DNA of 19,833 nt. Source: Planctomycetota bacterium. GTDB lineage: Bacteria; Planctomycetota; SZUA-567. Of this stretch, positions 1 through 6,316 are shown in pieces. The notes under the pieces were generated by a model. The model was given only the letters and a program-made list of their open reading frames with translations, was not told where the DNA came from and ran no database searches. The stretch lies in the NCBI GenBank assembly GCA_020860865.1, contig JAJBTL010000344.1:1-19833 (forward strand), given 5' to 3'. The position numbers were made by a program, and so were the translations under genes. The stretch's first letter is position 1. Every line of letters starts with the position of its first letter.

Positions 1-46
1 GCCTGTGAAAAAATGGACGCCGATCCCGAATAAAAGCAAAATATGA
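1..46 (+). CDS. 3' end of an upstream gene (partial, frame uncertain)
   Basis: Two frames are open from the window edge. The frame starting at base 2 gives a basic tail ending PNKSKI and stops with TGA at 44-46, making an ATGA overlap with the start at 43. The frame starting at base 1 gives ACEKMDADPE and stops with TAA at 31-33, and its codons look more like those of the neighbouring genes. The ATGA overlap favours the first choice, but 14 codons cannot decide it. No function can be given. Confidence 0.3.
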   Translation, partial: PVKKWTPIPNKSKI

Positions 47-432
47 TGGACCTCTGCGAGCGCGACCTCTGCGATCCTAATTGGGATGTCAACGTGCCTT
101 CTCCGGCCGTCACCACCATCCGTATCGACCCCGACGCCAAGGATGAATACTGTGCCTCCGGCTACGGCAGTGCCGTCACCGGCATGGCGAACACCAGTAA
201 CAGCTTCTGGACCCGCCGGTCGGAACGCCATAAAGCGGCGCTCGAGGACATGGAAGAGCTGGCGCAGGACCGCCGCGCCATGATGGACTTTCTCCAGCAG
301 CGGGGCGATCAATTAGCTCAGCGCACCGGTCTTTCCACCGGTACAGGCTTTTCGAACGCCATCGCCGGTCGCTACACCCCGACAACAACCAGCAGCGCCG
401 CCAGTATCTTCGGTTCGGGAAGTTATTTCTAA
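43..432 (+). CDS. Unrecognised small protein, 129 aa
   Basis: I do not recognise this protein. It has no signal peptide or membrane segment. An acidic N-terminal part with several cysteines (about residues 5-10 and 37) leads to a charged, probably helical stretch at about residues 58-92 containing many Glu, Asp, Arg and Gln. The tail, about 93-129, is low-complexity and rich in Ser, Thr, Gly and Ala, ending in SGSYF. A second ATG follows directly at 46. There is no clear ribosome binding site, so translation may be coupled to the gene that ends at 33 or 46. A strong terminator lies 40 bases downstream. A helical middle with a Gly/Ser/Thr tail can occur in phage virion or secreted proteins, but nothing here proves that. 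The frame is real by length, codon use and position. Confidence 0.6.
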   Translation: MMDLCERDLCDPNWDVNVPSPAVTTIRIDPDAKDEYCASGYGSAVTGMANTSNSFWTRRSERHKAALEDMEELAQDRRAMMDFLQQRGDQLAQRTGLSTGTGFSNAIAGRYTPTTTSSAASIFGSGSYF

Positions 433-471
433 AAACCGCATAGATACCGGCGTCACTCCACCATTTAATAG

Positions 472-513
472 AAAAACTGGCACCCGTGAGCCATCACGTA
501 TGCCAGTTTTTTT
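472..513 (+). terminator. Rho-independent terminator after the 129-aa ORF
   Basis: The arms AAAAACTGGCA (472-482) and TGCCAGTTTTTTT (501-513) pair, and an inner CGTGA/TCACG pair (485-489 with 494-498) extends the stem. The run of seven T follows directly on the plus strand. Confidence 0.85.
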
Positions 514-527
514 ATGACCAGCTTGAG

Positions 528-563
528 AAAAACGCCTCGGCAAGATATTTCTTGTCGAGGCGT
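528..563 (-). terminator. Rho-independent terminator of the hydrolase gene
   Basis: Arms at 532-545 and 550-563 form a 14-bp stem with one G-T pair and a four-base loop. On the minus strand the stem is followed by a run of five T (complement of 528-532). It lies about 37 bases beyond the hydrolase stop codon and back to back with the plus-strand terminator at 472-513, so the two units are insulated from each other. Confidence 0.85.
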
Positions 564-599
564 CAGTGCTATCTTTAATGAGATTCTTTGGTCTTGAGA

Positions 600-1682
600 T
601 TATTTCATGTTAGTTCTAAAAAACGCCTCTATTTTGTCGAATGGTATCACATCGAGTTGGTCATACAGATCGGTATGGCTGGCGTTGGGAATAAGGAGCA
701 GTTCCTTGTTGTCGCCGGTAAGTTTTTCAAAAGCCTCTTCACCCAAGTACCGTGAATGGGCCTTTTCACCATGCACAATCATAACGGCGCTGCGAATTTC
801 ATCGCTGTACTGCAGTATCGGCATGTTCAAAAAGGACAATGACGATGTGACGTTCCAGCCATCATTTGAATTGAGTGATCTCTTATGGTAGCCTCTATCC
901 GTTTTATAATAGGCGAAGTAGTCTTTGACAAAATCGGGAGCATCCGCCGGCAAAACATCCGGAACACCACCGCCTCTTGTGTACGTGCCATTTTTATAGT
1001 CCTCGATTCTTTGCGCATTCAGAGCCCGGCGTTTTTCATGGCGTGCGTTTTCGCTGTCCTCCGAATCGAAATAGCCTTTCGCATTGACGCGGGACATATC
1101 ATACATGGTGGAGGCGACGGTGGCTTTAATGCGGGTATCGATGGCCGCCGCGTTTATGGCCATGCCGCCCCAACCACATATGCCGATAATGCCGATTTTT
1201 CCCGGGTCGACATTATCTTGTACGGATAAGAAATCCACCGCCGCCTGAAAATCCTCCGTATTGATATCTGGTGACGCCACATAGCGCGGGCTTCCGCCGC
1301 TTTCCCCGGTGAAGGAAGGATCGAACGCTATGGTCACGAAACCTCTTTCCGCCATAGCGTGCGCGTAGAGGCCGGACGATTGCTCCTTCACCGCGCCGAA
1401 GGGACCGGAAACGGCTATCGCCGGCAGTTTACCTGTCGCGTTCCTGGGCGTATACATATCAGCCGCCAGCATGACGCCGTAGCGATTATGGAATGTAATC
1501 TTTCTGTGGTTAACCTGGTCACTTTTGGGAAAAGTCTTGTCCCATTCAGATGTCAGTTGAAGTTTCTCAAGCATGAATTTATTCCTTCCATTACCGCTGT
1601 CCTGGCCCATAGCTTCTCCATTACTCATAATGGCGAAAAGACCTGATATTGCCATTAGTCCAAAAAGTACTTTCTTCAACAT
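600..1682 (-). CDS. Exported alpha/beta hydrolase with cysteine nucleophile
   Basis: This 360-residue protein has a hydrophobic N-terminal signal (about residues 4-22, possible cleavage near 24) and then an alpha/beta-hydrolase fold. The nucleophile elbow is G-I-C-G-W-G-G at 167-173, with Cys169 where most relatives have serine, as in dienelactone hydrolase. His336 in NASH is the likely catalytic histidine; the acid may be Glu306 in HGEKAHS. The general layout matches the YcjY-like hydrolases (COG1073) that are often annotated as a DltD N-terminal domain protein. The substrate is unknown. The start is supported by AAAGGAG eight bases upstream. It diverges from the flavodoxin pair at 2181-3090, and similar hydrolases are often found near flavodoxins in gut bacteria. 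A mirror-image promoter at 1898-1925 probably drives it, giving a leader of about 200 bases. Base composition is lower in GC than in the sugar genes. Confidence 0.85.
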   Translation of the reverse strand: MLKKVLFGLMAISGLFAIMSNGEAMGQDSGNGRNKFMLEKLQLTSEWDKTFPKSDQVNHRKITFHNRYGVMLAADMYTPRNATGKLPAIAVSGPFGAVKEQSSGLYAHAMAERGFVTIAFDPSFTGESGGSPRYVASPDINTEDFQAAVDFLSVQDNVDPGKIGIIGICGWGGMAINAAAIDTRIKATVASTMYDMSRVNAKGYFDSEDSENARHEKRRALNAQRIEDYKNGTYTRGGGVPDVLPADAPDFVKDYFAYYKTDRGYHKRSLNSNDGWNVTSSLSFLNMPILQYSDEIRSAVMIVHGEKAHSRYLGEEAFEKLTGDNKELLLIPNASHTDLYDQLDVIPFDKIEAFFRTNMK

Positions 1683-1897
1683 TATGCTTCTCCTTTACGT
1701 TTCGGAACCTATCTAAAATAATCCTGATACGGATCGGGTATGGCATATTACCGCGAAAATAGAATTTTACTCATCGTCTACCGATAGTCTCTGACGATGG
1801 CGGCGATAACGGACCTCCTCCTAATTACAACTCCTGGCCTCGTGATTCTCCTCGAATGGCATCGGGATTTTACTTCAAAGTGTTTCCCACGTCATTC

Positions 1898-1925
1898 ACT
1901 ATACGACGAAAAAACTAAATATCAA
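1898..1925 (-). promoter_or_regulatory. Candidate sigma-70 promoter for the hydrolase
   Basis: On the minus strand TTGATA (1920-1925) is followed after 16 bases by TATAGT (1898-1903). The -35 box lies in the left arm of the inverted repeat. The predicted leader to the ATG at 1682 is long, about 208 bases, so a nearer promoter cannot be excluded. Confidence 0.5.
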
Positions 1926-1946
1926 ATACTTATATCAAATAACTAA

Positions 1947-2111
1947 AAATGCCTAAAAGGTATATCAGGAAAAACACGAGATTCTATAAATGTCGTAATT
2001 GAGAGATTATCAAATACGGGAATATACCCCTCGGAATATTATTACTTCATCGAAGCAGGGGAAGACGTAAAAGTCTATGAGGCAAAAGATATGCCAATCA
2101 AGCATATTTAG
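1947..2111 (+). pseudogene. Possible gene remnant between the inverted repeat arms
   Basis: A frame of 54 sense codons is open from just after a TAA at 1944-1946 to the TAG at 2109-2111, starting in the left arm and ending in the right arm. It has no start codon before a methionine near its end. Its translation has a protein-like composition (for example NVVIERLSNTGIYP and IEAGEDVKVYEAKD). That suggests the tail of a decayed gene rather than random AT-rich DNA, but I do not recognise the family and chance is possible. Confidence 0.3.
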
Positions 2112-2128
2112 TTATTTGAAATAAGTAT

Positions 2129-2157
2129 TTGCTATCCTCTTTTTTGGAGAATATAGT
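2129..2157 (+). promoter_or_regulatory. Candidate sigma-70 promoter for the flavodoxin operon
   Basis: TTGCTA (2129-2134) and TATAGT (2152-2157) are 17 bases apart. The -35 box is the outer end of the right repeat arm. Transcription would start near 2164, about 17 bases before the ATG at 2181, with AGGAAG as ribosome binding site. It mirrors the hydrolase promoter. Confidence 0.6.
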
Positions 2158-2180
2158 GATTAAAAAAGGATAGGAAGAAA

Positions 2181-2456
2181 ATGAACGAGAAAAATAAAGA
2201 AATAATCGAAAACTTGGCCGATGCTGGATGCGATGAAGCCATAATACAAGAATATTTACGGCACTTTGAGACCAATAATTCCATCGGTCAGAGTCGAATA
2301 CTGTCTCAGCGCAGGTGCGAGTTATTGGACAGGATTCATACCAGCCAGAAGCAATTGGATTGCCTGGATTATTTCATTCACTACCAACAGAAGAGGGAAC
2401 GGCAGAGCTCCGTTACCGAGAGACATGGAGACTTAAAAAGGAAAAAGAATGCGTGA
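2181..2456 (+). CDS. Small helical protein resembling a MerR C-terminal tail, 91 aa
   Basis: The protein is almost wholly helical and charged, with no signal peptide. Residues about 1-35 form a helical segment (NLADAGCDEAIIQEYLRHFE), and about 42-72 form a long helix whose CELLDRIHTSQKQLDCLDYFI pattern resembles the antiparallel coiled-coil dimer helix at the end of MerR-family regulators. No DNA-binding wing or helix-turn-helix is present. Short proteins of this kind are, from memory, often encoded just before flavodoxin genes in Firmicutes and other gut bacteria; their function is not established. The start has AGGAAG upstream. Its last codons overlap the flavodoxin start by eight bases, so the two are probably translationally coupled. 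It may be a truncated regulator or a partner of the flavodoxin. Confidence 0.75.
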   Translation: MNEKNKEIIENLADAGCDEAIIQEYLRHFETNNSIGQSRILSQRRCELLDRIHTSQKQLDCLDYFIHYQQKRERQSSVTERHGDLKRKKNA

Positions 2457-3090
2457 CTCGCGAAAACTGCGGTGGTTGGTTGTGGTACTATTTGCTGGAA
2501 TGGCGGCGAGTTGGTCGACCGGTAGAGCGGCGGAAGAAAACCGATCGGTCTTGATTGTGTATTTTAGTCGTGTCGGCAATACGTCATTCCCTCCGGGCCT
2601 GGATACGGTCACCCGCGCCAGTGTCATTGCCCATGAAGGCCGATATTTCGGAAATACCGAGCTGGTCGCCCGGTGGATTCAGGCAGAAGTGGGCGGTGAC
2701 CTGTTCCTCATCCAAACCGGGCAGCCTTATTCTCCCGACTACGATGAGACGGTGCGGAGGGGAGAGCAGGAGAACCGCGACGGCGTCCATCCGCCTTTGG
2801 CGACCCGTGTTCCCGACATCGGGAAGTACGATGTCGTGTTTCTTGGCTATCCGGCCTGGGCGTACGACATTCCAATGCCGCTCTATTCGTTCCTTGACAA
2901 CCACGATTTGTCCGGCAAGACTGTCATACCGTTTTCCACCAGTGGCGGCTCAAGTGTGAACCAGACGTCCCGGACAATTCAACGTCTCCAGCCCCGTGTG
3001 AAACTTCTGCCGGGAATTACTGTGAGTCATAATCAAATAGTGAACGCACGTGAATCGGTAGTTCGGTGGGTACGTGGTCTTCAATTCTAA
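2449..3090 (+). CDS. Exported flavodoxin
   Basis: The 213-residue product begins with an Arg/Lys-rich N-terminus and a hydrophobic stretch (about 9-22), then a likely signal peptidase site near GRAAEE at 25-30. The mature part is a flavodoxin fold: VLIVYFSRVGNT at 34-45 is the first strand and the FMN-phosphate loop, GYPAWAYDIP at 133-142 is a flavin-ring loop, and FSTSGGSS at 162-169 is the third FMN contact region. The pattern fits the Flavodoxin_4 group. It is expected to bind FMN and carry electrons, but outside the cytoplasm if the signal works, which is unusual for flavodoxins. The partner is unknown. It overlaps the preceding small gene by eight bases and is followed by a weak terminator. 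A long insertion sits between GNT (43-45) and a second GNT (68-70), as seen in relatives of this type. Confidence 0.85.
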   Translation: MRDSRKLRWLVVVLFAGMAASWSTGRAAEENRSVLIVYFSRVGNTSFPPGLDTVTRASVIAHEGRYFGNTELVARWIQAEVGGDLFLIQTGQPYSPDYDETVRRGEQENRDGVHPPLATRVPDIGKYDVVFLGYPAWAYDIPMPLYSFLDNHDLSGKTVIPFSTSGGSSVNQTSRTIQRLQPRVKLLPGITVSHNQIVNARESVVRWVRGLQF

Positions 3091-3105
3091 ATTTATCCAT
3101 CCTAT

Positions 3106-3139
3106 CCCGAATACTCCAAAAGATGGGTATTCGGGTTAT
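3106..3139 (+). terminator. Probable terminator of the flavodoxin operon
   Basis: CCCGAATAC (3106-3114) pairs perfectly with GTATTCGGG (3127-3135) around a 12-base loop and is followed by TTATT. The T run is short, so strength is uncertain. Between here and 3372 I see no gene or other signal. Confidence 0.5.
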
Positions 3140-3372
3140 TCATGGACAACGCCAGGGAATCGCGACTGATTCTTCAATAAGATTATTTCTTCCGCTGACG
3201 AAAAAGACCTGGTAGCGTCGCCAAGCAATGCACAAGCTGGAGTTGGAGAATCATCACGTAAACGGAAACTCATTCTTTGGGAGTGTTCTCTGCGGTCGAG
3301 CCACGATTCCGCCCCATTATTTAGGCGGTTACTTGGGAGAATACTTGGGCGAACATACTCGGACTATCAACG

Positions 3373-3405
3373 AAAAACCCCGTAACCCTTTATGGATTAC
3401 GGGGT
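3373..3405 (-). terminator. Rho-independent terminator of the tRNA unit
   Basis: The 12-base arms at 3377-3388 and 3394-3405 pair with one G-T wobble around a five-base loop. On the minus strand a run of T (complement of 3373-3377) follows. It lies eight bases past the CCA end of tRNA-Glu. Confidence 0.85.
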
Positions 3406-3412
3406 AAAATAA

Positions 3413-3487
3413 TGGCATCCCCACGGGGAATCGAACCCCGGTCGCCAGCTTGAAAAGCTGGTGTCCTAACCGCTGGACGATGGGGAC
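3413..3487 (-). tRNA. tRNA-Glu (UUC)
   Basis: The minus strand folds as a full cloverleaf with encoded CCA. The acceptor is GTCCCCA/TGGGGAT with discriminator G73, the D stem is GTCC/GGAC, the anticodon stem is CCAGC/GCTGG with loop TTTTCAA (anticodon TTC), and the T arm is CGGGG-TTCGATT-CCCCG. The first pair is G1-U72. It is the second gene of a two-tRNA transcript. Confidence 0.95.
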
Positions 3488-3502
3488 ACATCGTATGTTG
3501 AA

Positions 3503-3578
3503 TGGTAGGGGCAGAGGGACTCGAACCCCCGACCATCGCCTTAAAAAGGCGGTGCTCTACCAACTGAGCTATACCCCC
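3503..3578 (-). tRNA. tRNA-Lys (UUU)
   Basis: The minus strand folds as a cloverleaf with encoded CCA. The acceptor is GGGGGTA/TGCCCCT with A73, the D stem is GCTC/GAGC, the anticodon loop is TTTTTAA (anticodon TTT) and the T loop is TTCGAGT. The terminal pair is G1-U72, pair 6-67 is a U-G wobble, and 27-43 is a C-A mismatch. It lies 15 bases upstream of tRNA-Glu on the same strand. Confidence 0.95.
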
Positions 3579-3633
3579 GTTTTTATGGCTCCGGGATGGC
3601 ATAGCCAGTGATTCCCGGTCGGCGAAGCATAAG

Positions 3634-3661
3634 AGTATAGGAACGCGACGAAAAAAGTCAA
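3634..3661 (-). promoter_or_regulatory. Strong sigma-70 promoter of the tRNA-Lys/Glu unit
   Basis: On the minus strand TTGACT (3656-3661) and TATACT (3634-3639) are separated by 16 bases. The start should fall near 3627, giving a leader of about 50 bases with an inverted repeat CCGGGA/TCCCGG before tRNA-Lys. The promoter sits between the end of aroL and the tRNAs. Confidence 0.85.
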
Positions 3662-3681
3662 CCGGAAATTCTGAAAAAATT

Positions 3682-4221
3682 CTATGTATCCGTCATTCGC
3701 GGAAACAGTCGGGCCATGGCCTGTTCCACCACCGCCGCCACACCCTCCGCGCAATCTATTATATGATGGGCCGTACCCTCGTACAACGGCGCCCGTTCCG
3801 CCAGAATCGCCGCCATCTCGTCCACCGGGTGGCAACCGGTTAAACTCGGCCGGCCGGCCCGGTTATCGTCCTGGCCGACGCGGCGGCACAGTTCGGCCAG
3901 GGGCGCACGGAGGTAGATGACCGTCCCGGTTGCCCGCATATGGGACCGGTTCGCTTCCGCCAGCACCATGCCGCCGCCGGTGGCCACCACCCGTCCCGGC
4001 ATGGACACGGCCCGGAGGGCGGCGCTTTCACGGCGGCGGAACTCGTCCCACCCATGTTTGGCCACCACGTCCGCCACCGTCTCACCGGATTCAGACAGCA
4101 TGTACTCGTCCGTATCGGCGAACCGCATCGCCAATGCCGTCGCCAATGCCCGGCCGACACAGGTCTTACCGGAGCCGCGGGGGCCAATCAGGTACACTGG
4201 AGGAATGCGTTCAGGCTGCAT
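3682..4221 (-). CDS. aroL: Shikimate kinase, AroL type
   Basis: This cytoplasmic enzyme phosphorylates shikimate to shikimate 3-phosphate with ATP in the pathway to chorismate and aromatic amino acids. Counting from the chosen ATG (about 179 residues, close to the usual length near 174), the Walker A motif GPRGSGKT is at about 13-20. DTDEY follows as the Mg/shikimate-binding pair, FRRRESAAL supplies the shikimate-binding Arg and Glu, ATGGGMV is the glycine-rich Walker B-like loop, and GRPSLTG is the lid arginine region. The wording is closer to E. coli AroL than to AroK. The frame runs open to 4290, but only from a TTG. ATG at 4221 has a GGA nearby and gives the normal length; ATG at 4248 is the alternative. 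It stands alone, with no other aromatic pathway gene in view. Confidence 0.93.
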   Translation of the reverse strand: MQPERIPPVYLIGPRGSGKTCVGRALATALAMRFADTDEYMLSESGETVADVVAKHGWDEFRRRESAALRAVSMPGRVVATGGGMVLAEANRSHMRATGTVIYLRAPLAELCRRVGQDDNRAGRPSLTGCHPVDEMAAILAERAPLYEGTAHHIIDCAEGVAAVVEQAMARLFPRMTDT

Positions 4222-4434
4222 TGGTTCCAAAAATTTCACTCCGTCCATAACGTCGGATAAACACACCGGACCAACACAAACATTAGCCAAAAATACATAA
4301 TCACAACTGCCGAAACCTTATGCGTCCATCCACCCGGATGCAATGAAAAAGAGCCGCCGGCACCGTAAACCCACCGTCAATGTAGTCCATGAGGTTTCGT
4401 AAATAAAAAAAACACATAAATAAGTTTAAACGCG

Positions 4435-4463
4435 TTGATAAATGAAACAGGGAACGGTATGGT
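4435..4463 (+). promoter_or_regulatory. Candidate promoter of the first sugar importer operon
   Basis: TTGATA (4435-4440) and TATGGT (4458-4463) are 17 bases apart, preceded by an A-rich stretch (4400-4430) that could act as an UP element. The leader to the ATG at 4604 would be about 134 bases. The 382-bp spacer from 4222 to 4603 holds no convincing gene. Confidence 0.45.
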
Positions 4464-4603
4464 AACCATGGCGCCGCAGTCGTTCATTCGCGGCGTCGGG
4501 CCGGTGGTGTACCTCGAATCGGGCAGGAACGCCACGGCCGCTTCCGCAATTTTTTCGCGTCGTATACCGGTTACCGAACCAAGTCCCCGGGTAAGGAACA
4601 ATT

Positions 4604-6166
4604 ATGGAAAACAGCGACTACGTCCTCCAGATGCGGAATATCAGCAAGGCATTCCCTGGAGTCAAGGCGTTGGACAATGTAACGTTTGACGTTAAGAAGG
4701 GAGAAATCCACGCCCTTGTCGGCGAAAACGGCGCCGGCAAATCCACCCTGATGAAAGTCCTGTCCGGCGTCTATCCCTACGGCATCTATGAGGGCGATAT
4801 CGTCATCGGCGGCACGGTGCAGCATTTCGACACGATCAAGGATTCCGAGCGGGCCGGCGTCTCCATCATCTACCAGGAACTGACCCTCGTCAAGACCATG
4901 AACATCTGCGAAAACCTTTTCCTCGGCGAAGAAATCGCCCATAACGGCGTTATCGATTGGAACGCCAGTTTTCGCCGGGCCGCCGAAGTGTTGCAGGAAG
5001 TCGGTCTCGACATCAGTCCGGGGACGAAGGTTCTCCACCTTGGCGTCGGCGTCCAGCAGCTGGTGGAAATTGCCAAGGCGCTCCTGAAGAAAACCGACAT
5101 CCTCATCCTCGACGAACCCACCGCCGCCCTCTCGGCCGAAGAGGCGCGGAACCTCCTGGACATCCTCCGACGCCTCCGAGACCGTGGCGTGACGTGCGTG
5201 TTCATCTCGCACCGCCTCGGCGAAGTTATGACCATCGCCGATCGGGTAACGGTGCTCCGGGACGGCAAGACCGTCACCACCATGAACCGTGGCGAATTCA
5301 CCGAAGAGACGATGATCACCAAAATGGTCGGCCGCGAACTCAACAACCTCTTCCCATACAAACCGAAAAAAGCCGGCAACGTCCTTATGGAAATCCGCAA
5401 CTGGACCGTCATCGATCCGGAGTCGAAGCGGGTCATTGTCGACAACGTCAACCTGGTGCTCCGCCGTGGCGAAATTCTCGGCATGGCCGGGCTGGTCGGC
5501 GCTGGCCGAACCGAACTGGTGATGAGCATCTTCGGCGTCTACGGCGCCGTGGTGTCGGGGGAGATTCTCCTCGACGGCAAGCCGGTGCGGGTCGGGTCGC
5601 CCCATGCCGCCATCAGTGCCGGCATCAGCCTCCTGTCCGAGGACCGGAAACGGTACGGGCTCGTCCTCGGGATGGACATTAAACGGAACCTGTCCCTCGC
5701 CGCCCTTGACACTATTGCCCATCACGGCGTCGTCAGTGAAAACCAGGAGATTCTCTCCGCCCACAACTATGTGGTGAATCTGAAAATCAAGACGCCGTCC
5801 ATTGAACAAAAGGCCGGCAACCTCTCCGGCGGCAACCAGCAGAAGGTGGTCATCGGCAAATGGCTCATGACCAAACCGAAGGTCCTTATTATGGACGAGC
5901 CGACCCGGGGCATCGACGTCGGCGCCAAGGTGGAAATCTACAATGTCATGAACCAATTGGTGGACGAAGGCGTCGGCGTTCTCATGATCAGCTCCGAACT
6001 CCCCGAGGTCCTCGGCATGTCCGACCGCATCGTCGTCATAAGTGAAGGCGCCCTCACCGGCGAGTATTCGAAGGACGACGCGGATCAGGAAAAGGTGATG
6101 ACCAGCGCCACCGCCCGCTTCCGGGCCAGGGGCAATACCAAGGTGGCGACGGCGCCGACCGGGTAA
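4604..6166 (+). CDS. xylG: Sugar ABC importer ATPase, XylG-like
   Basis: This is the double ATPase that powers uptake of a monosaccharide through the permease encoded next. The 520 residues hold two ABC domains. In the first, GENGAGKST is at 40-48, the Q-loop is Gln91, the signature is degenerate (LGVGVQQ, 146-152), Walker B is LILDEPTAAL and the switch is ISHR at 201-204. In the second, Walker A is degenerate (GLVGAGRTE), while LSGGNQQK (407-414) and LIMDEPTRG are intact. This asymmetry is normal in the MglA/RbsA/XylG family. The stretch YPYGIYEGDI after Walker A, and the overall wording, are nearest to E. coli XylG, hence the symbol, but GguA-type transporters for other sugars look similar. 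The start has AAGGAAC upstream. It is first in an operon with the permease and binding protein. Confidence 0.9.
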   Translation: MENSDYVLQMRNISKAFPGVKALDNVTFDVKKGEIHALVGENGAGKSTLMKVLSGVYPYGIYEGDIVIGGTVQHFDTIKDSERAGVSIIYQELTLVKTMNICENLFLGEEIAHNGVIDWNASFRRAAEVLQEVGLDISPGTKVLHLGVGVQQLVEIAKALLKKTDILILDEPTAALSAEEARNLLDILRRLRDRGVTCVFISHRLGEVMTIADRVTVLRDGKTVTTMNRGEFTEETMITKMVGRELNNLFPYKPKKAGNVLMEIRNWTVIDPESKRVIVDNVNLVLRRGEILGMAGLVGAGRTELVMSIFGVYGAVVSGEILLDGKPVRVGSPHAAISAGISLLSEDRKRYGLVLGMDIKRNLSLAALDTIAHHGVVSENQEILSAHNYVVNLKIKTPSIEQKAGNLSGGNQQKVVIGKWLMTKPKVLIMDEPTRGIDVGAKVEIYNVMNQLVDEGVGVLMISSELPEVLGMSDRIVVISEGALTGEYSKDDADQEKVMTSATARFRARGNTKVATAPTG

Positions 6167-6237
6167 AAGACGTGGTAAAACGGGATGGCACAAAATTCCC
6201 GGCGGCACCGGTCCATAGGATGGGCCACGAGAATAAA

Positions 6238-6253
6238 GGCGGCCGGAGCCGCC
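6238..6253 (+). other. Intercistronic hairpin between ATPase and permease genes
   Basis: GGCGGC-CGGA-GCCGCC forms a perfect six-pair stem with a tetraloop in the 150-base gap. No T run follows, so it is not a terminator. It may stabilise or set a processing point in the operon mRNA. Confidence 0.4.
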
Positions 6254-6316
6254 CGGAAAACGGCTGGAAAAACGCTTCAAACCTGAATCAATCAAAACCC
6301 ATTCGAGAGGGAAACG

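Larger units (their letters stand above)
1896..2159. repeat. Long inverted repeat enclosing about 145 bp, with mirrored outward promoters
   Basis: Bases 1920-1953 and the reverse complement of 2101-2134 match at 30 of 34 positions. Outside the arms the similarity continues in weaker form: both sides carry a run of six T and then TATAGTGA (minus strand at 1896-1903, plus strand at 2152-2159). The arms are AT-rich, begin and end in TA, and enclose 2100-odd minus 1953 bases, about 147. This could be a pair of binding sites for one regulator of both divergent units, or the ends of a small MITE-like element with outward-facing -35 boxes. The remainder of the 498-bp spacer (1683-1895) holds only the hydrolase leader; I see no gene in it. 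Confidence 0.75.

Noticed and set aside
3682..4290. Longer 202-residue version of the shikimate kinase
   Set aside because: It needs a TTG start and adds 23 residues not found in the family; ATG at 4221 gives the normal length.
4571..6295. A 574-codon minus-strand open frame opposite the first ATPase gene
   Set aside because: It is a mirror of GC-rich codon bias: the plus strand has unmistakable ABC motifs throughout, and the minus translation is rich in His, Asp and Gly with no family pattern.
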